From: JABCYV01 sp963729325
GTDB taxonomy: Bacteria > Acidobacteriota > Terriglobia > Terriglobales > Acidobacteriaceae
DNA: 64,000 nt
Direction of reading: 5' to 3'
Assembly: GCA_963729325.1 (NCBI GenBank)
Contig: CAVSNS010000008.1
Span: 32,710 to 96,709 of the forward strand
Shown here: positions 1-9,802 of the stretch, one piece after another
Layout of the letters: each line of letters opens with the position of its first letter
Numbering within the stretch: position 1 is the first letter of the stretch
The notes under the pieces: generated by a model
Told to the model about the DNA's origin: nothing
Databases searched by the model: none
The model's input: the letters and a program-made list of their open reading frames with translations, nothing else
Position numbers and translations under genes: made by a program

Positions 1-131
1 CCAGCGATTCGGAATGTGCCGGAGAGCTGCATTGGGCCCGCAGTGGGACTCTGTGCGCCAATCGCCGAATATGAATGCAGCAAAGCAAGATAAAGCGCGA
101 ACGTTGCGGCGGCGTGCGGGGGTCGATGCAT
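1..131 (-). CDS. Secreted protein, N-terminal fragment (window edge)
   Basis: A minus-strand reading frame opens with ATG at 131, only five bases after the stop of the upstream gene, and runs off the window. The visible 43 residues are a plausible Sec signal peptide: a basic start (MHRPPHAAA), a hydrophobic stretch (FALYLALLH) and a small-residue region ending AIGAQ. The mature part begins SPTAGPMQLSGTFRIA, which resembles the start of the carboxypeptidase-regulatory-like protein just upstream, so the two are probably tandem paralogues in one transcript. Too little is visible to assign a family firmly. Confidence 0.5.
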   Translation of the reverse strand, partial: MHRPPHAAATFALYLALLHSYSAIGAQSPTAGPMQLSGTFRIA

Positions 132-135
132 TGTT

Positions 136-1946
136 TTACTCGTTCGCAATCACATGAAGCTGCAAATGTTCTTTTTGCCCCGGAATCAGATGGACGACCG
201 GCCCTCTAGTTTCAAAGACGCGCATAGCTTCGGCGTTCCTGTATTCAAGCTCCGGCTGTGGACGCTTGAAAGCAAGTATGCGATATGCGCCGGGCGGTAC
301 GTCTGGCGAACTGAACTCTCCATCCGGAGACACCCATACTTGAGTGAACTGCCCGTTGCTATCAGGTAGCGGAACACAATAAACGTACGCAAACGGCGCA
401 GATCTGGGTAAAGATTCCGGACCACTGGCTGCGCTGTGTGCAGCATGATCGCCCTCGACTTTGCCTTCAATCTGGGCACCGTCGTCGCGCAGTATCACCT
501 CTATCGGAGAACTGAAGCCACCTGGACCGACGACGAGCGGCTCTTGCAGCAGGTTGATCCCACCAAGGCTAACCGCAGAGGCGAATCCGCGAAATGGGTA
601 GACTTTTACCCAATAACGCCCGGGCTGAACGCTCTCGATTACAAGGGACTTGTCATCAGGCTTAACCTGCTGGCTAAGGGAAGCACCCCATCCCCCACCG
701 AAATCATCCGCCGGCTCCAGTACAAGATTTAGTTGGCGACCGGGATGGAGATTTCCGCGACCAGAGCGGTTACACCAGAGGTAACGCCGCTTCTCGATGT
801 GAACTCCTCCTTCACGTTCACGCTGATCGATGCGTTGCGCACCAGTACCATGCCAGGCCCAACCGCGCCTGCACCCTTGACATTAATATTCACTAAACCT
901 GACATAGCAAAGGAGGGTCCATTAATGGCTGCTTCAACGGTATAGTCGCCATTCGGCAATAGTCCCTCGATTGCTTGATCCGCCTGGTTGTAGCCGAGAG
1001 AATACCCGGGCCCTTTGTGATCGTGAACAAATACGCGCGCTTCCAGCGAGAAACCAACAGGTGCGTTAGTGACCGGCAGTTTGATTGGGTTATAAGCTTG
1101 CCGGGCGACGCTGAAATCTGCGTGGAAGGTCCTGCCGGCTGATAACTCGATGGGGCTGGCCGCCTCAAAGTCAGCCGCGCCGGGATAGTATGCGGGCGGG
1201 TATCCATATTGTTCGCCACCGGGAACAGAGGTCTCGGGATCACGGTCCAGAAGTTCATGAGTCAGTAACTTATACGTACCCGGAGCGAGTTCAGCCAAAC
1301 GAAACTCTCCTGAGTTCGTCGAATACTCCCCTGCGGAGATCCAATGGACGCTGCCTTCGCGGATTTGCCTCCGGTAAAGCTCCACACGCATTCCAAGCGG
1401 AGCTTCAGAGTTTGGAAAAACCACGCGCCCAGTGATGAGCGCCTCGGGCATCAACGAGATTGTGATTTCCTTACCTGTGGTCTCGAGCTGCAGATTCTGC
1501 CCTTCTTCATTGCTATCAGTCAGGAACCCTGGCTTGCGAGCGGTAAGGGTCTGCGGACGATTCACGCTCAAGAATTCGCCTTGAACATTGGTTGGAGTGG
1601 CAGGGCTTCCAAGCTCGGAATCGCTGCCCTTGTCGGTCCTGGCCGGCGGGAACGCGAATTCGAAGCGTCCCTGACCGTCCGTCATGGTCGCAAATCGACT
1701 GTCAGGCGAGAACACTAGGGCACGTCCAATGGGTTCGCCGGTCACACTGTTCACTACCGTACCGCGAAGGACATCGGTCTGGTCGTTCTCAGCTTGTGCG
1801 CTTTGACCTAAGGCTTGTCCCGGGCCTATGCACAAATCCGAAAGCACCATTGCAAAGGCAATCAGGCTGACCGTTTGCTGCCAAGGATTACGCTGACCGG
1901 TCCAAGGGAGAAGGGACCGAACCGAATGATGCTTGCAATTCCTCAC
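136..1946 (-). CDS. Secreted carboxypeptidase regulatory-like domain protein, frameshifted
   Basis: A signal-peptide-like N terminus is followed by a beta-sandwich carboxypeptidase-regulatory/CnaB-like domain (roughly residues 60-170; key stretch DVLRGTVVNSVTGEPIGRAL). Further prealbumin-like modules follow (ITGRVVFPN; FRLAELAPGTYKL). The first frame stops at 729 after SIPVAN. The next frame is open across that point and reads LNLVLEPADDFGGG, then PGRYWVKVYPFRG, then ILRDDGAQIEGKV, ending at 136. The same kind of domain continues, so this is one protein of about 600 residues with a single-base frameshift near 730. Such proteins are exported and common in Acidobacteria; no enzymatic role is evident. 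TTG/ATG choice at the start is uncertain. Confidence 0.7.
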
Positions 1947-2307
1947 GGTCGTCTGTTCTGACAGCTGCTATTGTGGCGGAAGTTTGGAGAAATGCAAGGA
2001 CGTTCACCTTCGCAAAAGATGCAAAGCTCCCGCGCTTGCACTCCGTTCACACGGAGACAACTTCCGCTTCGGTCGGAATGACAAAGTTGCAGGCGCCCCG
2101 GCTCTGGTGCTTTTGCGAGACCAGTAACAACCGGTTAGGATTGTTCGTGAAGCTTCTGAGATTTAACCGAAAGCGCGAACTGCCCAAGGGGTATCAAAGC
2201 AGAGGAACCCCACCCTTCGCAAAGAGCGCGAAGGATGGGCCACCCGACCTTTGCAAGAACCGCAAAGGATGGCCACCTGCGATAGCATCAGTCCGAGGAA
2301 AAACGAG
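1947..2307. repeat. Intergenic spacer with short palindromic repeats
   Basis: No convincing gene. Two related units lie near 2210-2245 and 2246-2280: a self-complementary core of the form CTTCGC...GCGAAGGATGGGCCACC, then TTTGCAAGAACCGCAAAGGATGGCCACC. A copy of another dispersed motif (CTTCGGTCGGAATGACA) lies near 2068. Related units recur at 3.5-3.7, 11.2 and 14.4 kb. Confidence 0.5.
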
Positions 2308-2670
2308 ATGCCAAGCGCAAAGGAAACTCTCAAAGATCGCCTCACTCGCTACCAAGAGATCAAGATCAGTGTGACCGGGAGGAAGTCGGGGCGAGAAATC
2401 TCGATTCCGGTCTGGTTCGTGCTGGATGGCGAGAAGCTTTACCTCTTGCCTGTGCAAGGCTCGGACACCCAGTGGTACCAGAATGTGCTCAAGAATCCGC
2501 AGATTCGGATCGAGGCGCGGGGTGCGAAAGGGGAGTTCCGGGGCAAGCCGATCACCGAAGCGAAAACTGTGAAATCTGTAGTCGAAAAATTCCGCGAGAA
2601 GTACGGAGCGGGGGACGTGAAGAAGTATTATTCGAAGTTCGATGTCGCGGTGTCAGTCGAACTGCGCTAA
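2308..2670 (+). CDS. Deazaflavin-dependent nitroreductase-like (split beta-barrel) protein
   Basis: The 120-residue product matches the small nitroreductase/deazaflavin-dependent family (DUF385-like, PNPOx-like split barrel). The N terminus has a short helix (LKDRLTRYQEI), then strands with GRKSGREISIPVWF, LYLLPVQGSDTQWYQNVLKNP and IRIEARGAKGEFRG. In this family the GR(K/R)SG...P motif packs against the F420 or flavin cofactor. I chose the ATG at 2308 because AGGA lies about eight bases upstream and the residues before it look like read-through of the upstream repeats. No neighbour suggests a specific substrate. Soluble, probably monomeric or dimeric reductase. Confidence 0.75.
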   Translation: MPSAKETLKDRLTRYQEIKISVTGRKSGREISIPVWFVLDGEKLYLLPVQGSDTQWYQNVLKNPQIRIEARGAKGEFRGKPITEAKTVKSVVEKFREKYGAGDVKKYYSKFDVAVSVELR

Positions 2671-2802
2671 GTACGCAACCTGGAATTCTTTCCCCCTTTG
2701 CAATGATTAGCACCCGCCGGGACAGAGTGATTCGGCGGGCGGCCCACCTTTACGCTGGAGTTAGAATTTCCCGACTATTCGCTATCAAGTTTTGCCCAGA
2801 GG

Positions 2803-3195
2803 TTACGCAACCTTTGGCTTTTTGCGTTCCGCATTTTGGTGAGCGGCTTCGGGGTCGTAGCGTTTCAGTACTTGCTCGATGCGCTTAATGGTGCGGTGCA
2901 GTTGACGGATCAAGTCTTCATCGGGGGTGGTGAGCAAGTCGGCAAGAAGTTGGCGAATGTGGGCTCGAATCTCAGCATATTTCTCGCTCCGGCTCCGCAT
3001 TTCAAGCTGATACTTCCGAAATACCACGTAACCAATGGCGACGCTCGCTCCCATGAATAGAGCACGGAAACCTTGCAGCAGCCAGTAGGGGGCGTTGCGA
3101 AGATGGGTGATCAGGAAATCTACATCCAAGCTCACGAACCAGGCGCACGCTCCCCACAGAGCGGCTGCGGCTAGAATCTTACGTCTTCGTGCCAC
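2803..3195 (-). CDS. Small membrane protein of unknown function
   Basis: 130 residues. Two hydrophobic segments, about residues 7-30 (ILAAAALWGACAWFVSL) and 38-60 (YWLLQGFRALFMGASVAIGY), are followed by a charged helical tail with heptad-like spacing (IRQLHRTIKRIEQVLKRY) that could form a coiled coil in the cytoplasm. The last residues are strongly basic (NAERKKPKVA). I do not recognise the family. The gene stands alone and is convergent with the nitroreductase-like gene. Confidence 0.55.
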   Translation of the reverse strand: MARRRKILAAAALWGACAWFVSLDVDFLITHLRNAPYWLLQGFRALFMGASVAIGYVVFRKYQLEMRSRSEKYAEIRAHIRQLLADLLTTPDEDLIRQLHRTIKRIEQVLKRYDPEAAHQNAERKKPKVA

Positions 3196-3802
3196 TTCAT
3201 CATCTCTGCTTTCTCAGAGTTTCTTTACCCAGTCGAGGTGGCGCAAAGCTTGCCGGCGTCAAGACTTCCTTTCGAGCTGCGTTGGGGGTCACGCTCTGGT
3301 GACTTGACCGCCCTTCAGGCGGTTTCCCCTCGCAGGAGAAAAGCAAGAGCCAGAATACAGAAGTAATATTCTACGCCGGGAGCCAAAGAAAAACTTCCTC
3401 GTTTTTGGCCACCCTGGAGTCGTACCTAGCGAAGGCAAAGCGAAAGCAAAGGATATTTGCCTGAAACTAATCATCTCCGCGACGACTCTGATTCGCACGG
3501 GCGAGACGCCCGAGCCTACATTTCCCCTCCACACAGGCCAACAGCAGGTCTCGCAACTACGCTCGCTGGGCTCCGCTTCGGTCGGGATGACAGAGTTGTT
3601 GCGGGTTCGCGGAGGCATCACGCAAAGGAAATAACCCCCATCCTGTAGCGCAGAATGTGACTCCCAGGTCTCGCAAAAAACGGCGAAACCCTTCGACTCC
3701 GCTCAGGGCAGGCTCTGGGGCACCCGGCACCCGGCAGCAAACCCCGTATTGTCTCTCTCCAAAATGCAGAGAGAGACATCGGGGCACGTCAGGAGGAAAC
3801 TG
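3196..3802. repeat. Repeat-rich intergenic region
   Basis: About 600 bp without a supported gene. It holds a palindromic unit GACCGCCCTTCAGGCGGT near 3304, the unit GCACGGGCGAGACGCCCG at 3495-3512 (identical copy at 13642-13659), a CTCCGCTTCGGTCGGGATGACA-type unit near 3570, and CCTTCGACTCCGCTCAGGG near 3690. All belong to dispersed GC-rich families also found elsewhere in the window. Confidence 0.55.
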
Positions 3803-5399
3803 CTACTGTTGCTGCTGTCGCACAGTTCCAGTACTCGGATCCAGGAACAGTGTGCCATTCTCCTGCATCTTGCGGAAGTTGAACATCTGCGTGATGGAGT
3901 TGGCGATGCTATCGAACGAGCCTTGGCCAATGCGTTGTCCGCCCAACCAATTGTCTTCGATGAAGCGGAGAACGGAAGTTTGGTCTGTGACGGAGTGGTC
4001 AACGAAGTTCCGCCTCGCCCACGGTGAAACTACGAGCAATGGTTGTCTTGGGCCGTAGCCGCAACGTCCTAGAGCGTGTGTGTTGCCGGGATCAAGGCCG
4101 GGCAGTGCATTGGCGGCGGTGCCGCAGGCATTGGATCCGGTCAGAGCGTCGGCGGGGCCGGTGGATGTGTTTACGATGGGGGACATCTGGTGGTCGTACC
4201 AGCCGTCGGAGTCGTCGTAGAGAATAATCACGGCAGTGCTGCCCCAACTGGGCTGAGCTTGCAGGAAGTTGATGGTGTTCACAAGGAAGGTTTGCTCATC
4301 CAGCGGATCGGAGTAGCCCGCGTGACCATCCTGATAAGCCGGCGCTTTTAAGAAGCTTACTGCGGGAAAATTGCCGGCCTTGATCGCGTCGAAGAAGTCA
4401 TGGAGGTCGTACTGGTGATTGGCCGGTCCGTCGTTTCCAATTTCGGCGACCGACCGGGGGCGCGTGTGTTGCGGATTTGCGGTGGAGGTCCAGTAATTGA
4501 AAAAGTGGTGATGTGCGATGTAGTCGGTAACGGTGGTGCCGCCAACGTTGACCGAGCTGCGACTGCAGCCAGTCGAGCCGTTGGTATTCACTACAGTCAA
4601 ATCGAATCCACCCATAAACGAACCCCAAGTCACACCAGCGGCATGCAACAGGTCGCCGACATTTGTGCCACCCATGGTAACTTGGTTTCGCGTGGGAGCA
4701 GAGCAGGCATCGCCAATGGGATCAGGGTCGCCGATCACGGTCAGGGATCCCGCGCCACCATCCACTTCGCTGCCCGTGCCGTTGAGGTGGGCGATTACGC
4801 CGTTGGTTTGGCCGGAGACGAGGTTGATCAAGCCAGGAGTGGAGGGCCCGAATGTGGTGCTGTAGGAGTTGTCACTCATGGCAAAGAACTGGGCGTAGTT
4901 CCACAACGCGGTAACGGTGTTGCCGTCGTAGTAGCCCATGACCTCGTTGCTGCCGCCGGGATTGGTGGTGAACTTCGGGAAAAGGTCCATCAGACCGTTG
5001 TCGAAAGCCTGCTGCTCCTGCGTGTAACCATGACCCTGGTCCGGGGTCACGGGCGTCGAACGATCCAGTCGAAACGGGTTAGACTTGCCCGTTCCATTGG
5101 CCGGGTTCAAGTTGGGATTGAAGTTCAGTAAGGTGTTGGTGTATCCGTTGGCCGCCGGCGTGCTCGGAGAGGCTTTGAAGAAGGGCTCACCTTGAGGATT
5201 CGTGGCGAGCGGGTAAGTTCCGAAGTAATGATCGAAGGAAATGTTTTCCTGGAAGATGACGACCAGATGCTGAATCGGTGTCGCCGTACCGGCGGCGGCA
5301 TAAGCGGGAGAGGCACTCGGTCCCAAGCTGACGATGGGATGAGGCCAGCAATGACGACATCATCTTCTTGGGGGCGAAAAAATGGAATTGATCAAACAT
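3803..5399 (-). CDS. Phosphoesterase family protein (phospholipase C / acid phosphatase-like)
   Basis: The main frame (3803-5326) encodes about 507 residues of the alkaline-phosphatase-fold phosphoesterase family that includes non-haemolytic phospholipase C and AcpA. The diagnostic N-terminal motif IQHLVVIFQENISFDHYFG carries the conserved Glu-Asn and Ser. Later come SFLKAPAYQDGHAGYSDPLD and VIILYDDSDGWYDHQ, which supply Asp/His metal ligands, and RCGYGPRQPLLVVSPWARRNFVDH. The protein should be exported. The best start is ATG at 5399 with ACAGGAGG upstream, but the signal region (MFDQFHFFAPKKMMSSLLA) lies in a different frame from the body and a stop occurs at 5360-5362, so one or two indels fall between 5326 and 5363. 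Substrate (phospholipid or phosphomonoester) cannot be read from sequence. Confidence 0.8.
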
Positions 5400-5698
5400 T
5401 CGGAATCCTCCTGTTTTCAACATGAACTCCCGGCTGTGGGCCGGGTTGGTTGGGCCATAAACAAGGCAGAGAAACGGTTATAGATTAGCCAGCAGATATT
5501 TCGGATTTGTCACCCGATTATTAAATGCGGATGAATTCGGTCGCTACGTAGGTGAAGTCTCCGCGAAACTCCACTCGGGCTGAAAGGCGGAAGGAATCGT
5601 GATAGCCTTTTGCGGACCAGCCCTCAGAAAGACAATTCCGCGAGGACAAGAATGAGCACAACCGGAGCACGCCGCCGACACCTCAAGTAAAACCTAGC

Positions 5699-6664
5699 GT
5701 GCTTCGGAATCGCGTCGTGCAGATCGGGCTGCTGGTATGGATTCTGTTTGCGGCGGCGATTCCGTTTCTGGCGAAAGGTGCGATCCCATTTGATCAACCG
5801 ATGCTTCGAGCGACGCCCTACCAGTCGCGGGTGATGTTTGAGGTCTTCGGGCCGCTGGTTGCATTGATCTTTGTTGGCGTCACTTATTTGATGACGCGGC
5901 GGCGGTCAGTGGACATTGCGGCTCGCGCTCCGGAACGCGCGATTGCGATGCGCGAGTCGGTCGGCCTGATGATCTACGGCGCGGCGGTGCTGATGGGCGG
6001 GCAACTGGTTGGCAGGCTCGCCGGGACGCACGGCATCGGGCTGCATCTCACCGGAAGCATGTTTGGCTCGAACGATTCCGTAACGACTCGCGAAGTGTTT
6101 GTGTGGGCGCTCTATAACTTCTTTTTCTATGCGGCGCTTCCCTACTGGTTTTTCCGGCATCGTGGCTATTCGCGCGAGGCGCTTTGCATGAAATCGAACA
6201 ACCCTCGCAATGACGCGCTGGTAATTCTGGTCGTCCTGGGATTGGGATTACTTCTCGATCTGCCGAGGTCCGGCATCTGGCGGCTTAGTTCGCTCTTGGG
6301 CGGCGTGATTGCCCTGGTGTTTTCGCTATTGGGCACCGGATTGCCGATCATGATCTTTCTCACCTCGATTCTGGTGCCGCGCTACTACAAGATTACGGGT
6401 TCGACCGCGTCCACGATGGTTCTGAGCGGCTTTACTTATGCCTCGCTGCATCTGACCGAATACTGGACGCGCTACGACACACCCGCGCATGCTGCGCTCT
6501 CAGTGATTTTCATCGTGCTGCTGTTCGGTGGGCCGGGAATGGTGAAGGCCTATCTGACGCTGAGGACGGGGAATGCCTGGGTACATCTGTGGGGCTACCA
6601 CGTGATTTGGCCGCACGTCACCGGGGACACGTCGATTTTTGTGAAGATCTTCGGGATCGAATAG
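5699..6664 (+). CDS. Multipass membrane protein, CPBP-like
   Basis: 321 residues with about eight hydrophobic segments. Two short stretches near the C terminus, FTYASLHLTEYW and WVHLWGYHVIWPHV, resemble the histidine motifs of the CPBP intramembrane protease (CAAX protease) family, including the downstream glycine-rich loop (LLFGGPGMVKAYLTLRTGN). The family's catalytic EExxxR motif is not visible in the expected preceding helix, so the protein may be a non-catalytic relative or only look similar. Start is GTG at 5699. It stands alone between a divergent phosphoesterase and a small convergent membrane protein. Confidence 0.55.
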   Translation: MLRNRVVQIGLLVWILFAAAIPFLAKGAIPFDQPMLRATPYQSRVMFEVFGPLVALIFVGVTYLMTRRRSVDIAARAPERAIAMRESVGLMIYGAAVLMGGQLVGRLAGTHGIGLHLTGSMFGSNDSVTTREVFVWALYNFFFYAALPYWFFRHRGYSREALCMKSNNPRNDALVILVVLGLGLLLDLPRSGIWRLSSLLGGVIALVFSLLGTGLPIMIFLTSILVPRYYKITGSTASTMVLSGFTYASLHLTEYWTRYDTPAHAALSVIFIVLLFGGPGMVKAYLTLRTGNAWVHLWGYHVIWPHVTGDTSIFVKIFGIE

Positions 6665-6733
6665 AACTTCCGCTCTCATCCAAGACCCCAGCCCTGTTTG
6701 TGACTGGGAGGCTTGGTCAGAGGGGATCAGGGT

Positions 6734-6940
6734 TTACCTAGGTACACCCCCAACACCGACACAGGCCCCTGCTAGCAGCATGAATATTTTGTCGAGCAAC
6801 GCTTGTGAGTCGAGCACGACAATCAGGTCCGGCGATGCACGCGAGTGCCAGGCGGTTGCGGCAATGCGCCAAATTATCCGCAGCACAAATGCGACCACCA
6901 GGCCGATACATCCAAAGAGCAAAGCTTTCAGGTAAACCAA
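6734..6940 (-). CDS. Small two-segment membrane protein (paralogue of the pseudogene at 9.7 kb)
   Basis: 68 residues with two hydrophobic segments (YLKALLFGCIGLVVAFVLRI and LLDKIFMLLAGACVGVGG) joined by a short polar loop. Family not recognised. A second copy with the same arrangement (SLLFGCVGLVIALMLR ... FLILSVAFGGLGIYL) lies on the same strand at 9578-9802 but carries an in-frame stop. The shared flanking sequence after the stop (CTTGTGAGTCGGAGGCTTGG-like) shows a duplication of the locus rather than chance similarity. Confidence 0.5.
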   Translation of the reverse strand: MVYLKALLFGCIGLVVAFVLRIIWRIAATAWHSRASPDLIVVLDSQALLDKIFMLLAGACVGVGGVPR

Positions 6941-6994
6941 TGTTTCTTCCCTCCCCTGGCGGGACCTCGGTACGGATGTAGAAAGACAGATGAG

Positions 6995-8176
6995 TCAGTG
7001 GTAGGAAAGCTTGCGACTGGTGGTTACAGAAGACCCGTCGGCGCGAGTTTCGATTCTTTCGGTCCAGTTGCCGTAGCTGTCGTATCGATACGCATAACGG
7101 ACGTCGGAGTCTTTGAACGGAAATGGTGTTTCAGGATGTTCGGGCGCGGCCCTCGGAATGAGGTTGCCATCTTCGTCGAAGGTGTACGGAACGCCGCTCG
7201 GCACAGCTGAGTTGTTCTTGAACGTTATCCGCTCACGGGCCTTGTCGCCCTGTTCGTTGTAGAAGATCGCCGTCGTTTGCTCGAAGAACCCATTGCGCTC
7301 CATTGTTTCCTTTATTCGACCCTGGGAGTCATAAGCAACGGTCGTCCTGGCTGGGGCCTTCGAGAATGCGTTCAAGCCTTTGTTCCAGGCCTGCATCTGT
7401 TGAGGACTTAGCAGAGCCTGCTCTTCTGGTGGCATCATGTCGAGAAACAATAGAGCCATATTCTGCTCGAGTGGTTTCTCTTCGATGAGTCGCCCTTCGG
7501 CGTCGTAGGTGCGGACAAACCGACTAACAACTTGCCCATCTACGGTGTGGATCTCTATCTCTGCTGGCTGGTCATCAGAGTTGTAGATCGTGGTGACGTT
7601 CCCGCCCATGGATACGCCGAAGCCCATCTGAGCTGCGTCCCGGACGGAGCTGCTCACGGCAGCATGCCGTCTTTGTTCGATGGTCTTCGGATCAAAAGTG
7701 TGGATGGATGTTTTGTTGCCGTCTGCCTGGTAGTGGAGCTCAGTGCGGTCGCTGTTCTCGTTATTCGTGATAACCGCCAACCTTCCCGTGTCATCGTAGC
7801 TGTACAGCGTTTCGCGGGTGGGCTCACCCTGTTTTCCCGAGATAGACTTTGCCAACCGACCTTCGGAGTCATGGACCTCCGTGTAAACAGAGTCAGAGGA
7901 GGAGTACGAAAGCTGTCCGTCAAACTCATGGCGAGCCGAGAGAAACTGCCCGTCAATGCTGTATTCGGTAGTCGCTACCGATTTGCCGCTTTCTTCGACA
8001 CACGTCTTCACCGGACCGCGTAAGCCGGCCTCATCGCGAGCAGTCAATTGGCTCTGCGGTGCCCTTGACGGCTCGCCGTCAGCGTCGACGCTTTGGGCGC
8101 TCAATAGCTCATTCACATTGAACCGTCCGGCCAATCCCAGTGCTGCGGCTCCGAAAAGGAGTTGTCTGCGATCCAT
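6995..8176 (-). CDS. Exported YD/RHS-like repeat protein
   Basis: About 393 residues. Translation most likely begins at ATG 8176, which has AGAGAGGAGCAGCT directly upstream. The N terminus is MDRRQLLFGAAALGLAGRF, a twin-arginine-like signal. The mature part contains degenerate RHS/YD-type beta repeats recognisable by YDxxGRL-like units: YSYDDTGRLAVITNN, RTYDAEGRLIEE, VAYDSQGRIKET, YRYDSYGNWTERIE, plus VHDSEGRLAKS. Proteins of this type are usually surface or periplasmic; none of the RHS toxin-delivery features (PxxxxDPxGL core, variable tail) is present, so a toxin role is not supported. Confidence 0.65.
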   Translation of the reverse strand: MDRRQLLFGAAALGLAGRFNVNELLSAQSVDADGEPSRAPQSQLTARDEAGLRGPVKTCVEESGKSVATTEYSIDGQFLSARHEFDGQLSYSSSDSVYTEVHDSEGRLAKSISGKQGEPTRETLYSYDDTGRLAVITNNENSDRTELHYQADGNKTSIHTFDPKTIEQRRHAAVSSSVRDAAQMGFGVSMGGNVTTIYNSDDQPAEIEIHTVDGQVVSRFVRTYDAEGRLIEEKPLEQNMALLFLDMMPPEEQALLSPQQMQAWNKGLNAFSKAPARTTVAYDSQGRIKETMERNGFFEQTTAIFYNEQGDKARERITFKNNSAVPSGVPYTFDEDGNLIPRAAPEHPETPFPFKDSDVRYAYRYDSYGNWTERIETRADGSSVTTSRKLSYH

Positions 8177-8276
8177 AGCTGCTCCTCTCTCTCGTAGCAC
8201 TGACTATCGTCACAACGAGATGCGCCCCGCTGCAGCTATTGCGGCACTTTGATGCGTTCCTGTTTAGATCAGTGAA

Positions 8277-9058
8277 TCACTTGGATGGTGTAATCCGGTG
8301 GAGCAGTGGGAAGTTTCGCGAGGGAACGATCTTCACCTTGACCGGCCTCTTTGCGACTCCCGAGATGGGTTACAGATCCCGCATAATGGGAATGTGCTCT
8401 TCGTCTGTGTCGGCTGGGTTCCTGAGAAGTAGTTGAATGCGCCCCGCCTGGCTGGCAAGGGCTAATTTTTGCGCATCTTCCGGGGAAACGAGCAGCGTGA
8501 CGACCGACGGCACCGCGGCACGCGTTTCGTTTGCCATATTGCCGCGATCCATTCGAGCGTCAACAGCCAAGACGCGAACATTCTGTAGCACAGTCACGGC
8601 CTGCATGCCGCTCGGCTGCGCGGTCTGGACTGTGACCGAGGACATCCACGTGTGAACCGGGCTCGAGAAAGCGATCGATCGATACGATGTCATTCACGCG
8701 CACGGGCGCGGCCCGCTGGCCGCGCGGAATGATCCAGACAAACCAGCCTCGTCCGCAGCTTGAACGGGGTGACAAAATCTCCCTTCTCAACGGGAAGGGC
8801 TGTAGCCGGCCTACCGTGCTCTTTTTCGTGTGCAGGACATCGGGAGGCAAGAAATCGGCGGGATGAGCTGACGACCTGCAAGTCACGGTCTTCAATTTTC
8901 TTGCCTATGGGAATATTGTTGGCCGCGACTACGGCGTCGACTCGACGTGTGCGTTCGGAAACCGGGTTCTTTTGCAACTGGCGGTAGACCACTGAGCTGA
9001 GAAGGCCCCCGATGGCCAGCGATACCGCTCCCATGAACATGAGGCGTCTGCGATTCAT
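8277..9058 (-). pseudogene. cpaB: cpaB remnant (Flp/tight-adherence pilus assembly protein)
   Basis: Reading across frames reconstructs a CpaB protein: an N-terminal membrane anchor (MNRRRLMFMGAVSLAIGGLL), the SAF domain opening (VDAVVAANNIPIGKKIEDRD), then fragments DFLPPDVLHTKK, ALPVEKGDFVTPFKLR, VRVNDIVSIDRFLEPGSHVDV, VTVLQNVRVLAVDARMDR and VVTLLVSPEDAQKLALASQA. At least two frameshifts lie between 8640 and 8880, and a stop at 8370-8372 interrupts RDL-stop-PISGVAKRPVKVKIV, which then runs to 8277. GTGGAGGAACAGCTC-type SD sequence precedes the ATG at 9058. In a complete system CpaB is a periplasmic/outer-membrane factor of the Flp pilus; no other tad genes are visible here, so this is an orphan, decayed copy. 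Confidence 0.75.
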
Positions 9059-9097
9059 GAGCTGTTCCTCCAGGAAACGCCGTGATCGGATTCTGAG

Positions 9098-9484
9098 TCA
9101 GGCATGAACGAGGGAATCAGAGTTGCACAACAGATGATGGGAGCCCACAGCCACTGGAATAAAATGCTTCGGAGAACAACCGTTAGGATAAAATTGGTCT
9201 CCGTACTGACGACGGAGTCCGGCATTTACCGCACCCACGAGTCGCCGTTGCATTTCATTCAGTTGCTGCATCAAGAGCTTCTGGTAACGGTTGGATCGGT
9301 CAATCACTGTTAATAGCGGGAACACAAGGCCGGTCCGGGCTGCCACCAGGATGGACTGCTCAGGACCGTCCGTGAGAACTCGATCCAAAGAAGCATAGAT
9401 GACATCGCATCGTGTGGCGAGGAAACCTACGCAGACCACCGTAGGTTTCGCGGAGAGGGCCACAAGCAGAGCAAGGGTAAACAT
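9098..9484 (-). CDS. Hypothetical secreted protein
   Basis: About 128 residues with a signal-peptide-like start (MFTLALLVALSAKPTVVCVG). A GAGG sequence precedes the ATG at 9484. The mature part has no motif I recognise and contains several cysteines (CVGFLATRC, NGCSPKH, LLCNSD). It lies 40 bases upstream of the cpaB remnant on the same strand and may once have been cotranscribed with it. Given the decay around it, it may itself be a non-functional remnant. Confidence 0.35.
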   Translation of the reverse strand: MFTLALLVALSAKPTVVCVGFLATRCDVIYASLDRVLTDGPEQSILVAARTGLVFPLLTVIDRSNRYQKLLMQQLNEMQRRLVGAVNAGLRRQYGDQFYPNGCSPKHFIPVAVGSHHLLCNSDSLVHA

Positions 9485-9577
9485 AACGCGCCTCGCTTCG
9501 GCCAAGGATGATAGCACACAGTCTGCGCCAGCCCTCAGCCAAGCCCCCGGCTTGTGAGTCGGAGGCTTGGGGAAAGC

Positions 9578-9802
9578 TCAACGCACAGCTAGGTATATGC
9601 CCAGGCCGCCAAACGCCACTGAGAGAATTAGGAATAGTGGATCATGTAGGAGCTCCGGGATGCCCACGATGATTCGTGAGTCTCGGGTCTACCGGTGTGC
9701 CATGGCAGAAACAAACCACCATGACATCCGCAGCATGAGCGCAATCACGAGGCCGACACATCCGAAGAGCAAGCTTTTTACGTAACCATCGTATCTCCTC
9801 AT
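9578..9802 (-). pseudogene. Small membrane protein, in-frame amber stop
   Basis: From ATG 9802 the frame reads MRRYDGYVKSLLFGCVGLV and on to AMAHR, then TAG at 9691-9689, then continues in the same frame as TRDSRIIVGIPELLHDP and FLILSVAFGGLGIYLAVR to TGA at 9578. Total length (75 codons) and hydrophobic pattern match the intact paralogue at 6734-6940. The single TAG splits the two membrane segments. Confidence 0.6.

Noticed and set aside
4400..5131. 243-residue plus-strand ORF
   Set aside because: Antisense to the phosphoesterase, whose motifs clearly define the coding strand.
6995..8176. RHS-type polymorphic toxin
   Set aside because: YD-like repeats are short and degenerate, with no RHS core motif, cleavage site, toxin tail or immunity gene.
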